Shown here piece after piece: positions 1 to 6,892 of a stretch of DNA of 16,635 nt. The notes below the pieces were generated by a model. That model was not told where the DNA came from and searched no databases. It saw only the letters and a list, made by a program, of their open reading frames with translations. A program made the translations under genes and the position numbers. This DNA is from Brevibacillus_F sp035644815 (GTDB taxonomy: Bacteria > Bacillota > Bacilli > Brevibacillales > Brevibacillaceae): contig DASQNU010000096.1 in the NCBI GenBank assembly GCA_035644815.1, positions 1 through 16,635 on the forward strand, given 5' to 3'. Every line of letters begins with the position of its first letter. Position 1 is the first letter of the stretch.

Positions 1-497
1 CCTGCTTGCAGCTCTTCCAACGGCTGATGGGACAGCTTTCCGTATTCACCGAAACGTCCGGTACGGAAATACACATCCCCTTCACTTTCGTAAGCGAAGC
101 CTTTTTCCACCAGACCTTGGACAAAATCAATGATTTCCGGAATGGTTTCCATGACGCGCGGCTGGATGTCAGGAGGAAGTACATTCAGCGAAGCCAGATC
201 GGCGTTATACGCCTCTGTATACCGATCGGCCAGCTCTTTCACCGTCGTATTTTCCTGATTGGCTGCACGAATCAGCTTGTCGTCCACATCCGTGATATTC
301 TGCACAAACGTGACGGCGTAGCCGCGATATTTCAAATACCGGCGCAATGTATCAAACACAATGGCCGGACGCGCATTGCCAATATGAATATAGTTATACA
401 CGGTTGGACCGCATACATACATTTTCACTTTTCCCGGTTCCAGAGAAATAAATTCCTCTTTTTGTCTTGTTAGTGTATTAAACAATCGAATGCTCAT
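1..497 (-). CDS. cysS: Cysteinyl-tRNA synthetase, N-terminal part (runs off the left edge)
   Basis: Class I aminoacyl-tRNA synthetase that charges tRNA-Cys with cysteine in the cytoplasm. About 165 N-terminal residues are in the window; the gene continues beyond base 1. The class I signature GPTVYNYIHIGNARP is at residues 30-44, with the zinc-ligand Cys29 just before it. ITDVDDK follows around residue 88. The ATG at 497 gives the typical family start MSIRLFNTLTRQKEEF. The start lies inside the end of cysE, so the two genes overlap by 20 bases and are probably translationally coupled; a GGAGG sits about 12 bases upstream within cysE. It should share the cysteine T-box leader upstream of cysE. 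Identity is certain from the motifs; only the C-terminal half cannot be judged. Confidence 0.97.
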   Translation of the reverse strand, partial: MSIRLFNTLTRQKEEFISLEPGKVKMYVCGPTVYNYIHIGNARPAIVFDTLRRYLKYRGYAVTFVQNITDVDDKLIRAANQENTTVKELADRYTEAYNADLASLNVLPPDIQPRVMETIPEIIDFVQGLVEKGFAYESEGDVYFRTGRFGEYGKLSHQPLEELQA

Positions 498-1152
498 TTC
501 GCTTCTGTTCCTCCCTTGTTGCTCGCAGCTCCTGCACTTCCTGGCGCAATTGGTTAACCTCACGTTGCAAATCGCGTAAAATATCCGCCACCGGATCTGG
601 CACATTGACATGGTCGAGGTCACACTTCACGCGCTTGCCATCCTGAATCACGACTCTTCCTTTAATCCCGACGACAGTCGAATTCGGCGGCACTTCCTGC
701 AACACAATCGCTCCTGCCCCGATTTTGGCATTATCTCCAATTTTAAAAGATCCCAATACCTTTGCTCCGGTCGCGATAATCACATTATTGCCAACCGTGG
801 GGTGACGCTTTCCTTTTTCCTTTCCGGTACCGCCAAGGGTAACTCCCTGAAAAACAGTAACGTCATCCCCGATTTCACAGGTCTCACCAATAACTACGCC
901 CATGCCGTGATCGATGAATAAGCGCTTGCCAATCGTAGCACCAGGATGAATTTCAATTCCCGTGAAAAACTTGGCTACTTGTGAAACGATGCGGGCAGAC
1001 GTAAACCATCCGGCTTTAAATAACTTATGAGCGACACGATGTGCCCAGATCGCATGCAGGCCCGAATACGTCAGAACCACTTCCAGCTTGCTGCGAGCAG
1101 CAGGATCTCGTTCAAATACAACTTGAATATCTTCTTTCAGTTGCCCCCACAT
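478..1152 (-). CDS. cysE: Serine O-acetyltransferase
   Basis: First committed step of cysteine biosynthesis: acetyl-CoA plus L-serine gives O-acetylserine and CoA. The 224-residue protein has the short N-terminal helical region of the Bacillus-type enzyme and then a left-handed beta-helix of hexapeptide repeats from about residue 65 to 165 (HPGATIG, CEIGDD, KIGDNAKIGAGAIV). The catalytic Asp-His pair is D81-H82 in FIDHGMGVVIGE, followed by the QGVTLGGTG loop. Residues 190-215 look like a short coiled coil. The frame is open five codons further to a TTG at 1167, but GGAGGTGG lies inside that extension 8 bases before the ATG at 1152, so 1152 is the start. It overlaps cysS by 20 bases and is preceded by a T-box leader reading tRNA-Cys, so synthesis should rise in cysteine starvation. 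Confidence 0.96.
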   Translation of the reverse strand: MWGQLKEDIQVVFERDPAARSKLEVVLTYSGLHAIWAHRVAHKLFKAGWFTSARIVSQVAKFFTGIEIHPGATIGKRLFIDHGMGVVIGETCEIGDDVTVFQGVTLGGTGKEKGKRHPTVGNNVIIATGAKVLGSFKIGDNAKIGAGAIVLQEVPPNSTVVGIKGRVVIQDGKRVKCDLDHVNVPDPVADILRDLQREVNQLRQEVQELRATREEQKRNEHSIV

Positions 1153-1220
1153 CTTTTCCACCTCCAAAAGTAAGCCAATTGCAAATGGTCAAATCGCCCT
1201 TAGTCAGAAAGCACCCCAAT

Positions 1221-1267
1221 ATAAAACAAACCGCCTCGCACGCCTTAAGTAAGGCGCAGAGACGGTT
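1221..1267 (-). terminator. Regulated terminator of the cysteine T-box leader
   Basis: AACCGTCTC pairs with GAGGCGGTT (one G-U pair), and GCGCCTTA with TAAGGCGT nests inside it, followed by TGTTTTAT. The hairpin starts directly after the T-box antiterminator sequence, as expected for the mutually exclusive structure. With charged tRNA-Cys it should stop transcription about 70 bases before the cysE start. Confidence 0.9.
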
Positions 1268-1500
1268 TTCACCCGTGGTTCCACTCTGCTTAAGAAGCTG
1301 CTGACCATTACACGCTCGGCATGTCTTCTCACTCATTGTCCCGGATAACGGCAGGATTCCGATCCGTCTTACTGCCGGGTATCCAAACCCAGGTTCAGCG
1401 GATAGCTCACAGGTGCATTTCCAAGATACTGCGCCGGATGGCTCTCACCTTTCCATCCTCTCTGGGGGACGCATTCCTATCTTGTACTTCTCCTGTTCAA
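1222..1500 (-). promoter_or_regulatory. T-box riboswitch leader, tRNA-Cys specific, controlling cysE-cysS
   Basis: Leader RNA of the gltX-cysE interval that senses uncharged tRNA and prevents termination. Reading down the minus strand, ACAGG (1496-1492) pairs with CCTGT (1413-1409) and CAAGATA (1484-1478) pairs with TATCTTG (1428-1422). These enclose the specifier loop, with AGAAGTA (loop-E type) on the 5' side and GAAATGCA on the 3' side. The specifier codon is TGC (1417-1415), which is cysteine. The distal stem I hallmark GGTGAGAGCC (about 1449-1440) lies between GGATGG and CCATCC. The T-box itself, GAGTGGAACCACGGGT, is at 1286-1271. Its bulge reads TGGA, where most T-boxes have TGGT; the A fits the U73 discriminator known for tRNA-Cys. 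Specifier and discriminator therefore agree. I see no convincing promoter in the 50 bases after gltX, so read-through from gltX is likely. Confidence 0.95.
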
Positions 1501-1555
1501 CGCTTTTTTTGATTCACTGAAGATATGACATTTCTTTCTATTTTACAGATATTTA

Positions 1556-3016
1556 TTACTTTGTCAGTACACGATTGATACGATCCAACACTTTGTCACG
1601 GCCAAGCAGATACAGGGTCTTATCCAGATCGCGTCCGTGAATTTGTCCGGTTGTCGCTACACGAATTGGCATAAAGAGCGCCTTTCCTTTGATTCCTGTT
1701 GCTTTTTGCACATCTTTCAGGATCGTCTTGATGGTATCGACAGTATATTCAGGTGCGTCCTCGATGTGCTGTTTCAATGAAGCCAAGACAGCCGGCACTT
1801 GTTCCTCCAGCATGACCCCTTTTGCTTCTTCATCGTACACCACTTCATCCAGGAAGAAAAGGGCTGCGAGCGGTACGATTTGGGCACAGTAGGACATTTG
1901 CTCCTGATAAAGAGCCACAACCTGTTTGACCCATTCATAGCGATCCGCAGAAAGCTCCTCCTCGATGAATCCCGCTTTTTGCAGGTGAGGGAGGCACAGT
2001 TCGGTAATTAGTTCAACCGGTTTGCTTTTCAGATAGTGATTGTTCATCCAGTTCATCTTCGCCGTGTCAAACACTGCCGGCGATTTGCTGACACGATCAA
2101 ACGAGAAGCGCTCGATGATTTCATTCATCGAGAAAATTTCTTCCTCTCCTCCAGGCGACCAGCCTAGCAGCACAAGGAAGTTGACGATCGCTTCCGGTAA
2201 AAAGCCCAGATCGCGGTACTGCTCGATGAATTGCAGGATGCTCTCATCCCGCTTGCTCATTTTTTTGCCTTCCTGATTCAAAATCAGGGCAAGGTGAGCA
2301 AATTGCGGTGCTTCCCAGCCAAACGCTTCATAGATCATCAATTGGCGAGGGGTATTCGACAAGTGCTCTTCACCACGCACTACGTGGCTGATCTTCATCA
2401 AGTAGTCATCGATGACTACCGCGAAGTTATAGGTTGGAATTCCATCTGGTCGACAGATGACGAAATCACCCATCTCTTTGGATTCAAAGCTTACCTCGCC
2501 GCGAATCAAATCGTTCACCACATAGGTACGATCATCCGGCACCAGGAAATGAATCGAAGGAAGTCGCCCTTCTTTTTCATATTGCTCCTTCTGTTCCGGA
2601 GTGACATGACGATGCTTTTCGGCGATTTTCGGCGTTTCCCCTTTGGCAATCTGCTCCTCACGCTCTGCATCCAGCTCTTCCTTGGTTGCATAGCAGTAGT
2701 ACGCCTTTCCTTCCGCGAGCAGTTGATCAATGTAACCGCGATAGATGTCCAAACGATCCATTTGGCGGTACGGTGCGTACGGGCCGCCGATGTCGGTGCC
2801 TTCATCCCATTCCACACCGAGCCATTTCAGGTTTTCCATCTGTCTTTGATCGGCATTTTCCACATTGCGCAATTGATCCGTATCTTCAATCCGCACGATG
2901 AATTTGCCGCCGTTACGCTTGGCATACAAGTAGTTGAACAGAGCAGTGCGCGCTCCTCCAATATGTAAATGGCCCGTCGGACTGGGCGCATATCGCAATC
3001 GGAATTCCTTCGTCAT
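1556..3016 (-). CDS. gltX: Glutamyl-tRNA synthetase
   Basis: Class I synthetase that loads glutamate onto tRNA-Glu. In Bacillales the enzyme usually also charges tRNA-Gln, which is then amidated by GatCAB; whether this one does cannot be read from the sequence. The 486 residues are close to the family length of about 483. The ATP-binding signature PSPTGHLHIGGART spans residues 11-24 and the second signature KMSKR is at 252-256. The C-terminal anticodon-binding helical region is intact to the stop. The ATG at 3016 gives the canonical start MTKEFRLRYAPSPTG; its ribosome site (AAGGATGG) is weak and distant. ispF ends 38 bases upstream with no terminator between, so gltX is probably in the yacL-ispD-ispF transcript. 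The cysteine T-box lies after its stop and does not control it. Confidence 0.98.
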   Translation of the reverse strand: MTKEFRLRYAPSPTGHLHIGGARTALFNYLYAKRNGGKFIVRIEDTDQLRNVENADQRQMENLKWLGVEWDEGTDIGGPYAPYRQMDRLDIYRGYIDQLLAEGKAYYCYATKEELDAEREEQIAKGETPKIAEKHRHVTPEQKEQYEKEGRLPSIHFLVPDDRTYVVNDLIRGEVSFESKEMGDFVICRPDGIPTYNFAVVIDDYLMKISHVVRGEEHLSNTPRQLMIYEAFGWEAPQFAHLALILNQEGKKMSKRDESILQFIEQYRDLGFLPEAIVNFLVLLGWSPGGEEEIFSMNEIIERFSFDRVSKSPAVFDTAKMNWMNNHYLKSKPVELITELCLPHLQKAGFIEEELSADRYEWVKQVVALYQEQMSYCAQIVPLAALFFLDEVVYDEEAKGVMLEEQVPAVLASLKQHIEDAPEYTVDTIKTILKDVQKATGIKGKALFMPIRVATTGQIHGRDLDKTLYLLGRDKVLDRINRVLTK

Positions 3017-3054
3017 GTAAAGACACCATCCTTCATGTTCTCTAACAGTTAATG

Positions 3055-3546
3055 TTACACCTCGGAATCAGACTTGACAAGCAAGCATACTGCTTGTGCC
3101 GCGATTCCTTCCCCGCGTCCCGTAAAACCCAGCTTCTCTGTAGTGGTTGCCTTTACATTCACCTGGGAAAGCTCTTGTGCTTCCAGTACCCCCGCAATGA
3201 CCTCACGTATTTGTGGAATGTATGGAGCCATCTTGGGTGCTTGCGCAATAATGGTCGCATCTACATTTCCGAGACGGTACCCCCGCTCTTTCACCAGCTT
3301 CCAGACATGCTCCAGGAGCTTGACGCTGTCCGCATCCTTAAAAGCGGGATCCGTATCCGGAAAATGACGGCCTATATCCCCTTCACCGATGGCACCCAGC
3401 AACGCATCACTGATCGTATGTAGTAATACATCCGCATCGGAATGACCCAGCAATCCTTTTTCATAAGGGATATGTACGCCACCAATGATACAAGGCCTCC
3501 CTTCCACCAGTTGATGCACATCGAAGCCTTGTCCAATTCGTATCAT
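3055..3546 (-). CDS. ispF: 2-C-methyl-D-erythritol 2,4-cyclodiphosphate synthase
   Basis: Fifth step of the MEP isoprenoid pathway: converts CDP-methylerythritol 2-phosphate to the 2,4-cyclodiphosphate, releasing CMP. The 163-residue protein begins MIRIGQGFDVHQL. The expected zinc ligands are D9, H11 and H43, one position later than in the E. coli enzyme. HSDADVLLH (35-43) and the conserved C-terminal KATTTEKLGFTGRGEGIA are present. The ATG at 3546 overlaps the TGA of ispD as ATGA, so the two are translationally coupled, matching consecutive roles in the pathway (IspE acts between them). Function is certain from the motifs. Confidence 0.98.
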   Translation of the reverse strand: MIRIGQGFDVHQLVEGRPCIIGGVHIPYEKGLLGHSDADVLLHTISDALLGAIGEGDIGRHFPDTDPAFKDADSVKLLEHVWKLVKERGYRLGNVDATIIAQAPKMAPYIPQIREVIAGVLEAQELSQVNVKATTTEKLGFTGRGEGIAAQAVCLLVKSDSEV

Positions 3547-4238
3547 CGCTGCATTTCTCTCCTTCTCCGTCGTATGATCTCTTCACCTGTCCACAAATCG
3601 TCCGGTGTCGTCACTTTTATGTTTTCATAGCTGCCGCGCACGACTTTCACCGGATGCCCGATCCACTCGACCAGCATCGCATCATCTGTCCCCAATTTCC
3701 CAGCTGCCAGAGCCACCTCATGCGCCTCTTGCAATAAGGAAAGACGAAAAGCTTGTGGGGTCTGCACAGCCCACAAGCTCTCCCGTTCCGGCGTCGTTTC
3801 AACGGTCCCCGCAGGTCCAACCACTTTGATCGTATCTTTTACCGGTACCGCCATAATGGCCGCCTGGTCAACCAGCACCTGACCAATAATCGCATCAATC
3901 TCTTCCTTTGTGACAAAAGGACGGGCAGCATCATGGACCAGCACATAGGTGCAATTTTCTGAAAGTGCAGCCATTCCAAGGCGCACACTATCTTGACGTT
4001 CCGCTCCTCCGAGCGTTACTTTTACCGGATAAGCGGTCTCTTGCAACCAAGCCCGGACATCCTGTTCATCCTGCTGGCTGACAACCAGCACTACTTCGGA
4101 TATTTTGGTGTGTGTGGTAAACATCTCTACGGCATAAGAGAGGATCGGTTTTCCACCCAGCGAAAGCCACAATTTATTTCGGTCAGCCCCCATTCTTTTT
4201 CCGGAGCCTGCCGCCACGATCACGACGCCTATTTCCAC
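3543..4238 (-). CDS. ispD: 2-C-methyl-D-erythritol 4-phosphate cytidylyltransferase
   Basis: Third step of the MEP pathway: CTP plus methylerythritol 4-phosphate gives CDP-methylerythritol and pyrophosphate. The nucleotide-binding signature VAAGSGKRMG is at residues 8-17, with the catalytic Arg15 and Lys22 equivalents. VHDAARPF and the C-terminal NIKVTTPDDL are conserved. I place the start at GTG 4238 because GGAGAGGG lies 5 bases upstream and the resulting 231 residues match the family length. The frame is open up to an ATG at 4304 that overlaps the yacL stop, but that ATG has no ribosome site and the extra 22 residues do not look like IspD. The 65 bases between yacL and this start hold a hairpin. 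The stop overlaps ispF by 4 bases. Confidence 0.96.
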   Translation of the reverse strand: MEIGVVIVAAGSGKRMGADRNKLWLSLGGKPILSYAVEMFTTHTKISEVVLVVSQQDEQDVRAWLQETAYPVKVTLGGAERQDSVRLGMAALSENCTYVLVHDAARPFVTKEEIDAIIGQVLVDQAAIMAVPVKDTIKVVGPAGTVETTPERESLWAVQTPQAFRLSLLQEAHEVALAAGKLGTDDAMLVEWIGHPVKVVRGSYENIKVTTPDDLWTGEEIIRRRRREMQR

Positions 4239-4262
4239 AAAAACCCTCTCCATGATTACAGT

Positions 4263-4292
4263 GTCCGCCACAGCAAATACGCCATGGCGGAC
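4263..4292. other. Intergenic hairpin between yacL and ispD
   Basis: GTCCGCCA at 4263-4270 is perfectly complementary to TGGCGGAC at 4285-4292, with a 14-base loop. On the minus strand, in which the genes are read, it is followed by ACTGTAATC and not by a T-run, so it is not a normal terminator for yacL. On the plus strand it is followed by CATTTTTTT and could terminate antisense transcripts. It lies just ahead of the ispD ribosome site, so an effect on ispD translation or mRNA processing is also possible. If ispD really starts at 4304, it would be coding sequence. Confidence 0.6.
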
Positions 4293-4303
4293 CATTTTTT
4301 TCA

Positions 4304-5395
4304 TTACAATGCTTTTTCCAACAGCTTCGGCTTGGCAAAAATCATACGGCCCGCTGAGGTTTGCAAGACACTTGTTACCAGCACATCAACATCCGAGCCG
4401 ATATACTCACGTCCGCCCTCGACCACGATCATGGTGCCATCATCCAGATAAGCGACACCTTGGCCGTATTCTTTACCGTCCTTGATGACTTGCACAGTAA
4501 GCTCTTCACCAGGCAGGACTACCGGTTTTACGGCATTCGCCAGGTCGTTGATATTCAGAATCGGTACTCCTTGCAGCTCGCACACCTTGTTTAAGTTGAA
4601 GTCATTGGTCACGACTTTTCCGTTCAGAAGCTTTGCCAGCTTGATCAGCTTGCTGTCCACTTCCGATACATCTTCAAAATCGCCCTCCCAAATCTGCACA
4701 TTCACTTTCAATTCTTTTTGAATCTTGTTGAGAATATCCAAACCGCGTCGGCCGCGATTGCGTTTCAAAGCATCAGATGAATCCGCAATATGCTGCAGCT
4801 CTGCCAACACGAATCCCGGAATCACCAAGGCTCCTTCAATAAATCCGGTACGACAAATGTCAGCGATGCGACCGTCAATAATCACACTGGTATCGAGAAT
4901 TTTATGCTCAACGTTTGCGGTAATATTATTGCCATCTTTCTTTGCTTTTTCCTTCTTGCCAATCGAGAATACCGCCATGATCTCATCCCGTTTGCGAAAA
5001 CCCACTTGAAACCCTAAATAACCAAGCAAACCGGATACGAGCAGAGGCAGCAAATCTCCTACTACCGGGATCGGGATACTGCTGATGGGCAGGAATAATA
5101 AAAAAGCAACAATAAGACCAATAATCAACCCTATGGCCCCGAACATAACATCGACGATCGGCAGCTTCAGGAGCATCTCTTCTCCCCAGTGAACGGTGTT
5201 AACGATGTAATCAACCAGTCGATTGCTGACCAGGAACAGTAATACCGCGCCAACTACTGCAGCAATATACTGCGGCCCCGGAATTGTGCCGAAATTCAGC
5301 CAAGTGTTAAGTGCATCAAAAATATCGACTCCAAAATGAAACCCAAGTCCACCGCCGATTACAACGAAAAAGATTCTACAGATACGCTTTAACAC
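4304..5395 (-). CDS. yacL: Membrane-anchored PIN/TRAM domain protein (YacL family)
   Basis: Conserved Bacillota protein of 363 residues; the molecular role is not established. Four hydrophobic segments (about 5-25, 43-60, 83-103 and 110-132) anchor it in the membrane. After a basic linker (KKEKAKKDG) comes a PIN ribonuclease-like domain at about 165-290 beginning KILDTSVIIDGR, with acidic residues D168, E199 and D265 in the usual positions. A TRAM domain at about 292-353 suggests RNA binding. The start is GTG at 5395, preceded by a near-perfect ribosome site AGAGGAGGTGA. In B. subtilis yacL directly follows disA; here pssA and an inverted gene lie between, and yacL has its own promoter region with two likely sigma-A promoters. 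It leads the yacL-ispD-ispF-gltX unit. RNase activity is inferred from the domains only. Confidence 0.92.
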   Translation of the reverse strand: MLKRICRIFFVVIGGGLGFHFGVDIFDALNTWLNFGTIPGPQYIAAVVGAVLLFLVSNRLVDYIVNTVHWGEEMLLKLPIVDVMFGAIGLIIGLIVAFLLFLPISSIPIPVVGDLLPLLVSGLLGYLGFQVGFRKRDEIMAVFSIGKKEKAKKDGNNITANVEHKILDTSVIIDGRIADICRTGFIEGALVIPGFVLAELQHIADSSDALKRNRGRRGLDILNKIQKELKVNVQIWEGDFEDVSEVDSKLIKLAKLLNGKVVTNDFNLNKVCELQGVPILNINDLANAVKPVVLPGEELTVQVIKDGKEYGQGVAYLDDGTMIVVEGGREYIGSDVDVLVTSVLQTSAGRMIFAKPKLLEKAL

Positions 5396-5488
5396 GTTGT
5401 CACCTCCTCTTATTAATATAGACAGAAGCTGTAAAGAAAAACCCTGTCATCCATGAAAGATTCTTGTATACTCATACGGCTTTCCCCC

Positions 5489-5518
5489 ACTATATCAAAA
5501 GGTATTTTACTGTGTCAA
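5489..5518 (-). promoter_or_regulatory. Sigma-A type promoter P2 of yacL (proximal)
   Basis: On the minus strand TTGACA (5518-5513) and TATAGT (5494-5489) are separated by 18 bases. The -35 is perfect and the -10 matches five of six consensus positions. Transcription would start near 5482, leaving a leader of about 87 bases before the GTG of yacL. Confidence 0.72.
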
Positions 5519-5528
5519 ATAGCCAAAA

Positions 5529-5558
5529 ATTTTAACATATACACCAAATTACCGTCAA
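5529..5558 (-). promoter_or_regulatory. Sigma-A type promoter P1 of yacL (distal)
   Basis: On the minus strand TTGACG (5558-5553) and TAAAAT (5534-5529) are 18 bases apart, each one mismatch from consensus. It lies about 40 bases upstream of P2. Its -35 is back to back with the plus-strand promoter at 5589, so the two directions share a control region. Confidence 0.55.
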
Positions 5559-5588
5559 CAACCAAATCGAATTCCTTTTTTTCACGGT

Positions 5589-5618
5589 TTGACATTGTCA
5601 CGCTCCACTCTTTATAAT
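5589..5618 (+). promoter_or_regulatory. Consensus sigma-A promoter of the plus-strand gene
   Basis: TTGACA (5589-5594) and TATAAT (5613-5618) are both perfect, with an 18-base spacer. This is the best-matching promoter in the window and the only evident one facing right. The start of transcription would be near 5625, giving a 5' leader of roughly 55 bases before the ATG at 5682. Confidence 0.85.
5590..5600. promoter_or_regulatory. Palindrome overlapping the -35 of the plus-strand promoter
   Basis: TGACATTGTCA is a perfect inverted repeat around a central T. It covers most of the -35 hexamer and the first bases of the spacer, where a bound repressor would block polymerase. At 11 bases it could be chance; no second copy was noticed in the window. 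Confidence 0.35.
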
Positions 5619-5681
5619 TAGCAGTGAGTAATGACTAAAAATTCTGACGATACGCTCAACTTAGAGTAGGGGTGAAACAAT

Positions 5682-6077
5682 ATGGGAACCAATTATTTGG
5701 ACGAATTCCAAAAACAGGTAAGTCAATTGCTGATACGCCACCGCAGTGTGCTTGATGTAATCTCGAAAACCCAGGACGCTACCGCTCGAATCAATCGTTC
5801 GCTGACCAAAGCCATTACCGAATGCGGGTGTGTAGAAGTAATCGCGAAAAAACAACCCATTGACCCGGACAAAAGCCCGCATGAAAACCGACCGAATTTG
5901 GAGACCCATTTCACAGGCCCTCTTTGTGAACATTGCAAAGAAGTTCTCACTGCCGAAATCGGGAAAAGCTTGTTCTATCTCGCCGCCCTCGGCAACATTA
6001 CCGATATCAAGCTCTCCGATGCTGTAAAGGATGAATCTGACAAGCTGAATACGCTTGGTGTTTTTAATCTCTCCTAG
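5682..6077 (+). CDS. Conserved uncharacterised 131-residue protein with paired cysteines
   Basis: Function unknown. It is the only gene on the plus strand, transcribed from a perfect sigma-A promoter, with the ribosome site AGGGGTGA 6 bases before the ATG. The protein is soluble and probably largely helical, with no signal peptide or membrane segment. Visible features are an N-terminal amphipathic stretch (residues 5-45), an ECGC pair (C48, C50), a polar linker (57-76), a second pair in LCEHC (C82, C85) followed by a helix through KSLFYLAALGN, and a conserved-looking tail DESDKLNTLGVFNLS. The four cysteines could bind a metal. From memory, similar proteins sit next to pssA and yacL in Paenibacillaceae and may carry a DUF1573 label; I could not verify this. 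It converges with pssA at a shared terminator and diverges from yacL, facing opposite to the rRNA operon and all other genes. Confidence 0.88.
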   Translation: MGTNYLDEFQKQVSQLLIRHRSVLDVISKTQDATARINRSLTKAITECGCVEVIAKKQPIDPDKSPHENRPNLETHFTGPLCEHCKEVLTAEIGKSLFYLAALGNITDIKLSDAVKDESDKLNTLGVFNLS

Positions 6078-6123
6078 CACGCCTATATGTTTTACGTACG
6101 ACGTGCCCAAAAGGTTTCAATGG

Positions 6124-6155
6124 AAAACCCCGCTTATGTGCAAGCGGGGTTTTTT
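6124..6155. terminator. Bidirectional terminator between the 131-residue gene and pssA
   Basis: CCCCGCTT (6128-6135) and AAGCGGGG (6142-6149) form a perfect 8-bp stem with a 6-base loop. It is flanked by AAAA on the left and TTTTTT on the right, so it works in both directions. It serves the convergent 131-residue gene (stop 6077) and pssA (stop 6164). Confidence 0.93.
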
Positions 6156-6163
6156 GACGTTTC

Positions 6164-6892
6164 TTATTCAAATGGGAGTGTTTCTTCCTCGTTTGACTTT
6201 TCCTTTTTCCACTTTTTCATTAAAAACTCAACGTTTTTTTTTATTCCATACAATGCATAAAAGGCAAGAGGCAGAAAGACGATCTTCGGAAACTGTTCCG
6301 GGTAATTAATCGCAAATATGACGACGATCCCGACAATCAACGGAGTGATCCAGTAAGCTGCCTTAGGAATCCCTACCTTTTTGAAATTCGGGTACTTAAT
6401 GGACGATACCATCAAGAAAGAAAGCAACAGCATACTCACTGCCAGCAAAATCATATTGAAGACTTCATGGTATAAGGCCAAAGTAGCCAACACACCGCCT
6501 GCAGCCGTAATCGGCAAACCGATGAAGTAGCCAGGCGTACCAGCCTGTACATTAAATCGCGCCAATCGCAACGCGCCACAGATCGGAAAAATCGCTGTAA
6601 TGATGATACCGATAATCGCCATGTGCTGAAGAGTGACCACATACATAATAAACGCGGGTGCTACTCCAAAGGTAATGACGTCAGACAACGAATCCAATTC
6701 TTTTCCGAACTCGCTCTGCGCATTGAGCATCCTCGCTACGCGTCCGTCAAGTCCGTCCATCAACATACCAATGATGACTGTAATCGCTGCATAATCAACA
6801 TATTCATTGCCCTGAAAAGCGAGGATAATCGCTACGATTCCCAAAAATAAATTGCTTACGGTCAGCATGTTCGGCAGTGATTTCACGAACAT
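6164..6892 (-). CDS. pssA: CDP-diacylglycerol--serine O-phosphatidyltransferase
   Basis: Integral membrane enzyme that makes phosphatidylserine from CDP-diacylglycerol and serine, the precursor of phosphatidylethanolamine. The CDP-alcohol phosphotransferase signature is complete: D46, D49-G50, A53-R54, G63, D67 and D71, with the usual spacing. The rest is a series of hydrophobic segments, about six to eight membrane helices, and a lysine-rich C-terminal tail. At 242 residues it is longer than the B. subtilis enzyme (177) but within the range of the family. The ATG at 6892 has AGGAGGT 6 bases upstream. It follows disA after 104 bases, where I see no terminator and no clear promoter, so co-transcription is possible. 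No psd gene is adjacent within the window. Confidence 0.95.
   Translation of the reverse strand: MFVKSLPNMLTVSNLFLGIVAIILAFQGNEYVDYAAITVIIGMLMDGLDGRVARMLNAQSEFGKELDSLSDVITFGVAPAFIMYVVTLQHMAIIGIIITAIFPICGALRLARFNVQAGTPGYFIGLPITAAGGVLATLALYHEVFNMILLAVSMLLLSFLMVSSIKYPNFKKVGIPKAAYWITPLIVGIVVIFAINYPEQFPKIVFLPLAFYALYGIKKNVEFLMKKWKKEKSNEEETLPFE

Noticed and set aside
6..473. 155-codon open frame on the plus strand
   Set aside because: It lies opposite cysS, which is certain from its class I motifs; the plus frame has no recognisable protein features.
1186..1215. Possible second CtsR half-site (GGTCAAA) before cysE
   Set aside because: Only one heptad is present; the second copy at the required spacing is absent.
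1112..1336. 74-codon minus-strand frame in the gltX-cysE interval
   Set aside because: It falls inside the T-box leader and terminator, which explain the sequence fully.
2231..2968. 245-codon open frame on the plus strand
   Set aside because: Antisense shadow of gltX with no ribosome site or known motif.
5661..6110. 149-codon minus-strand frame opposite the 131-residue gene
   Set aside because: The plus-strand gene has a perfect promoter, ribosome site and terminator. The minus frame has none, and its stop would fall beside the plus-strand ribosome site.
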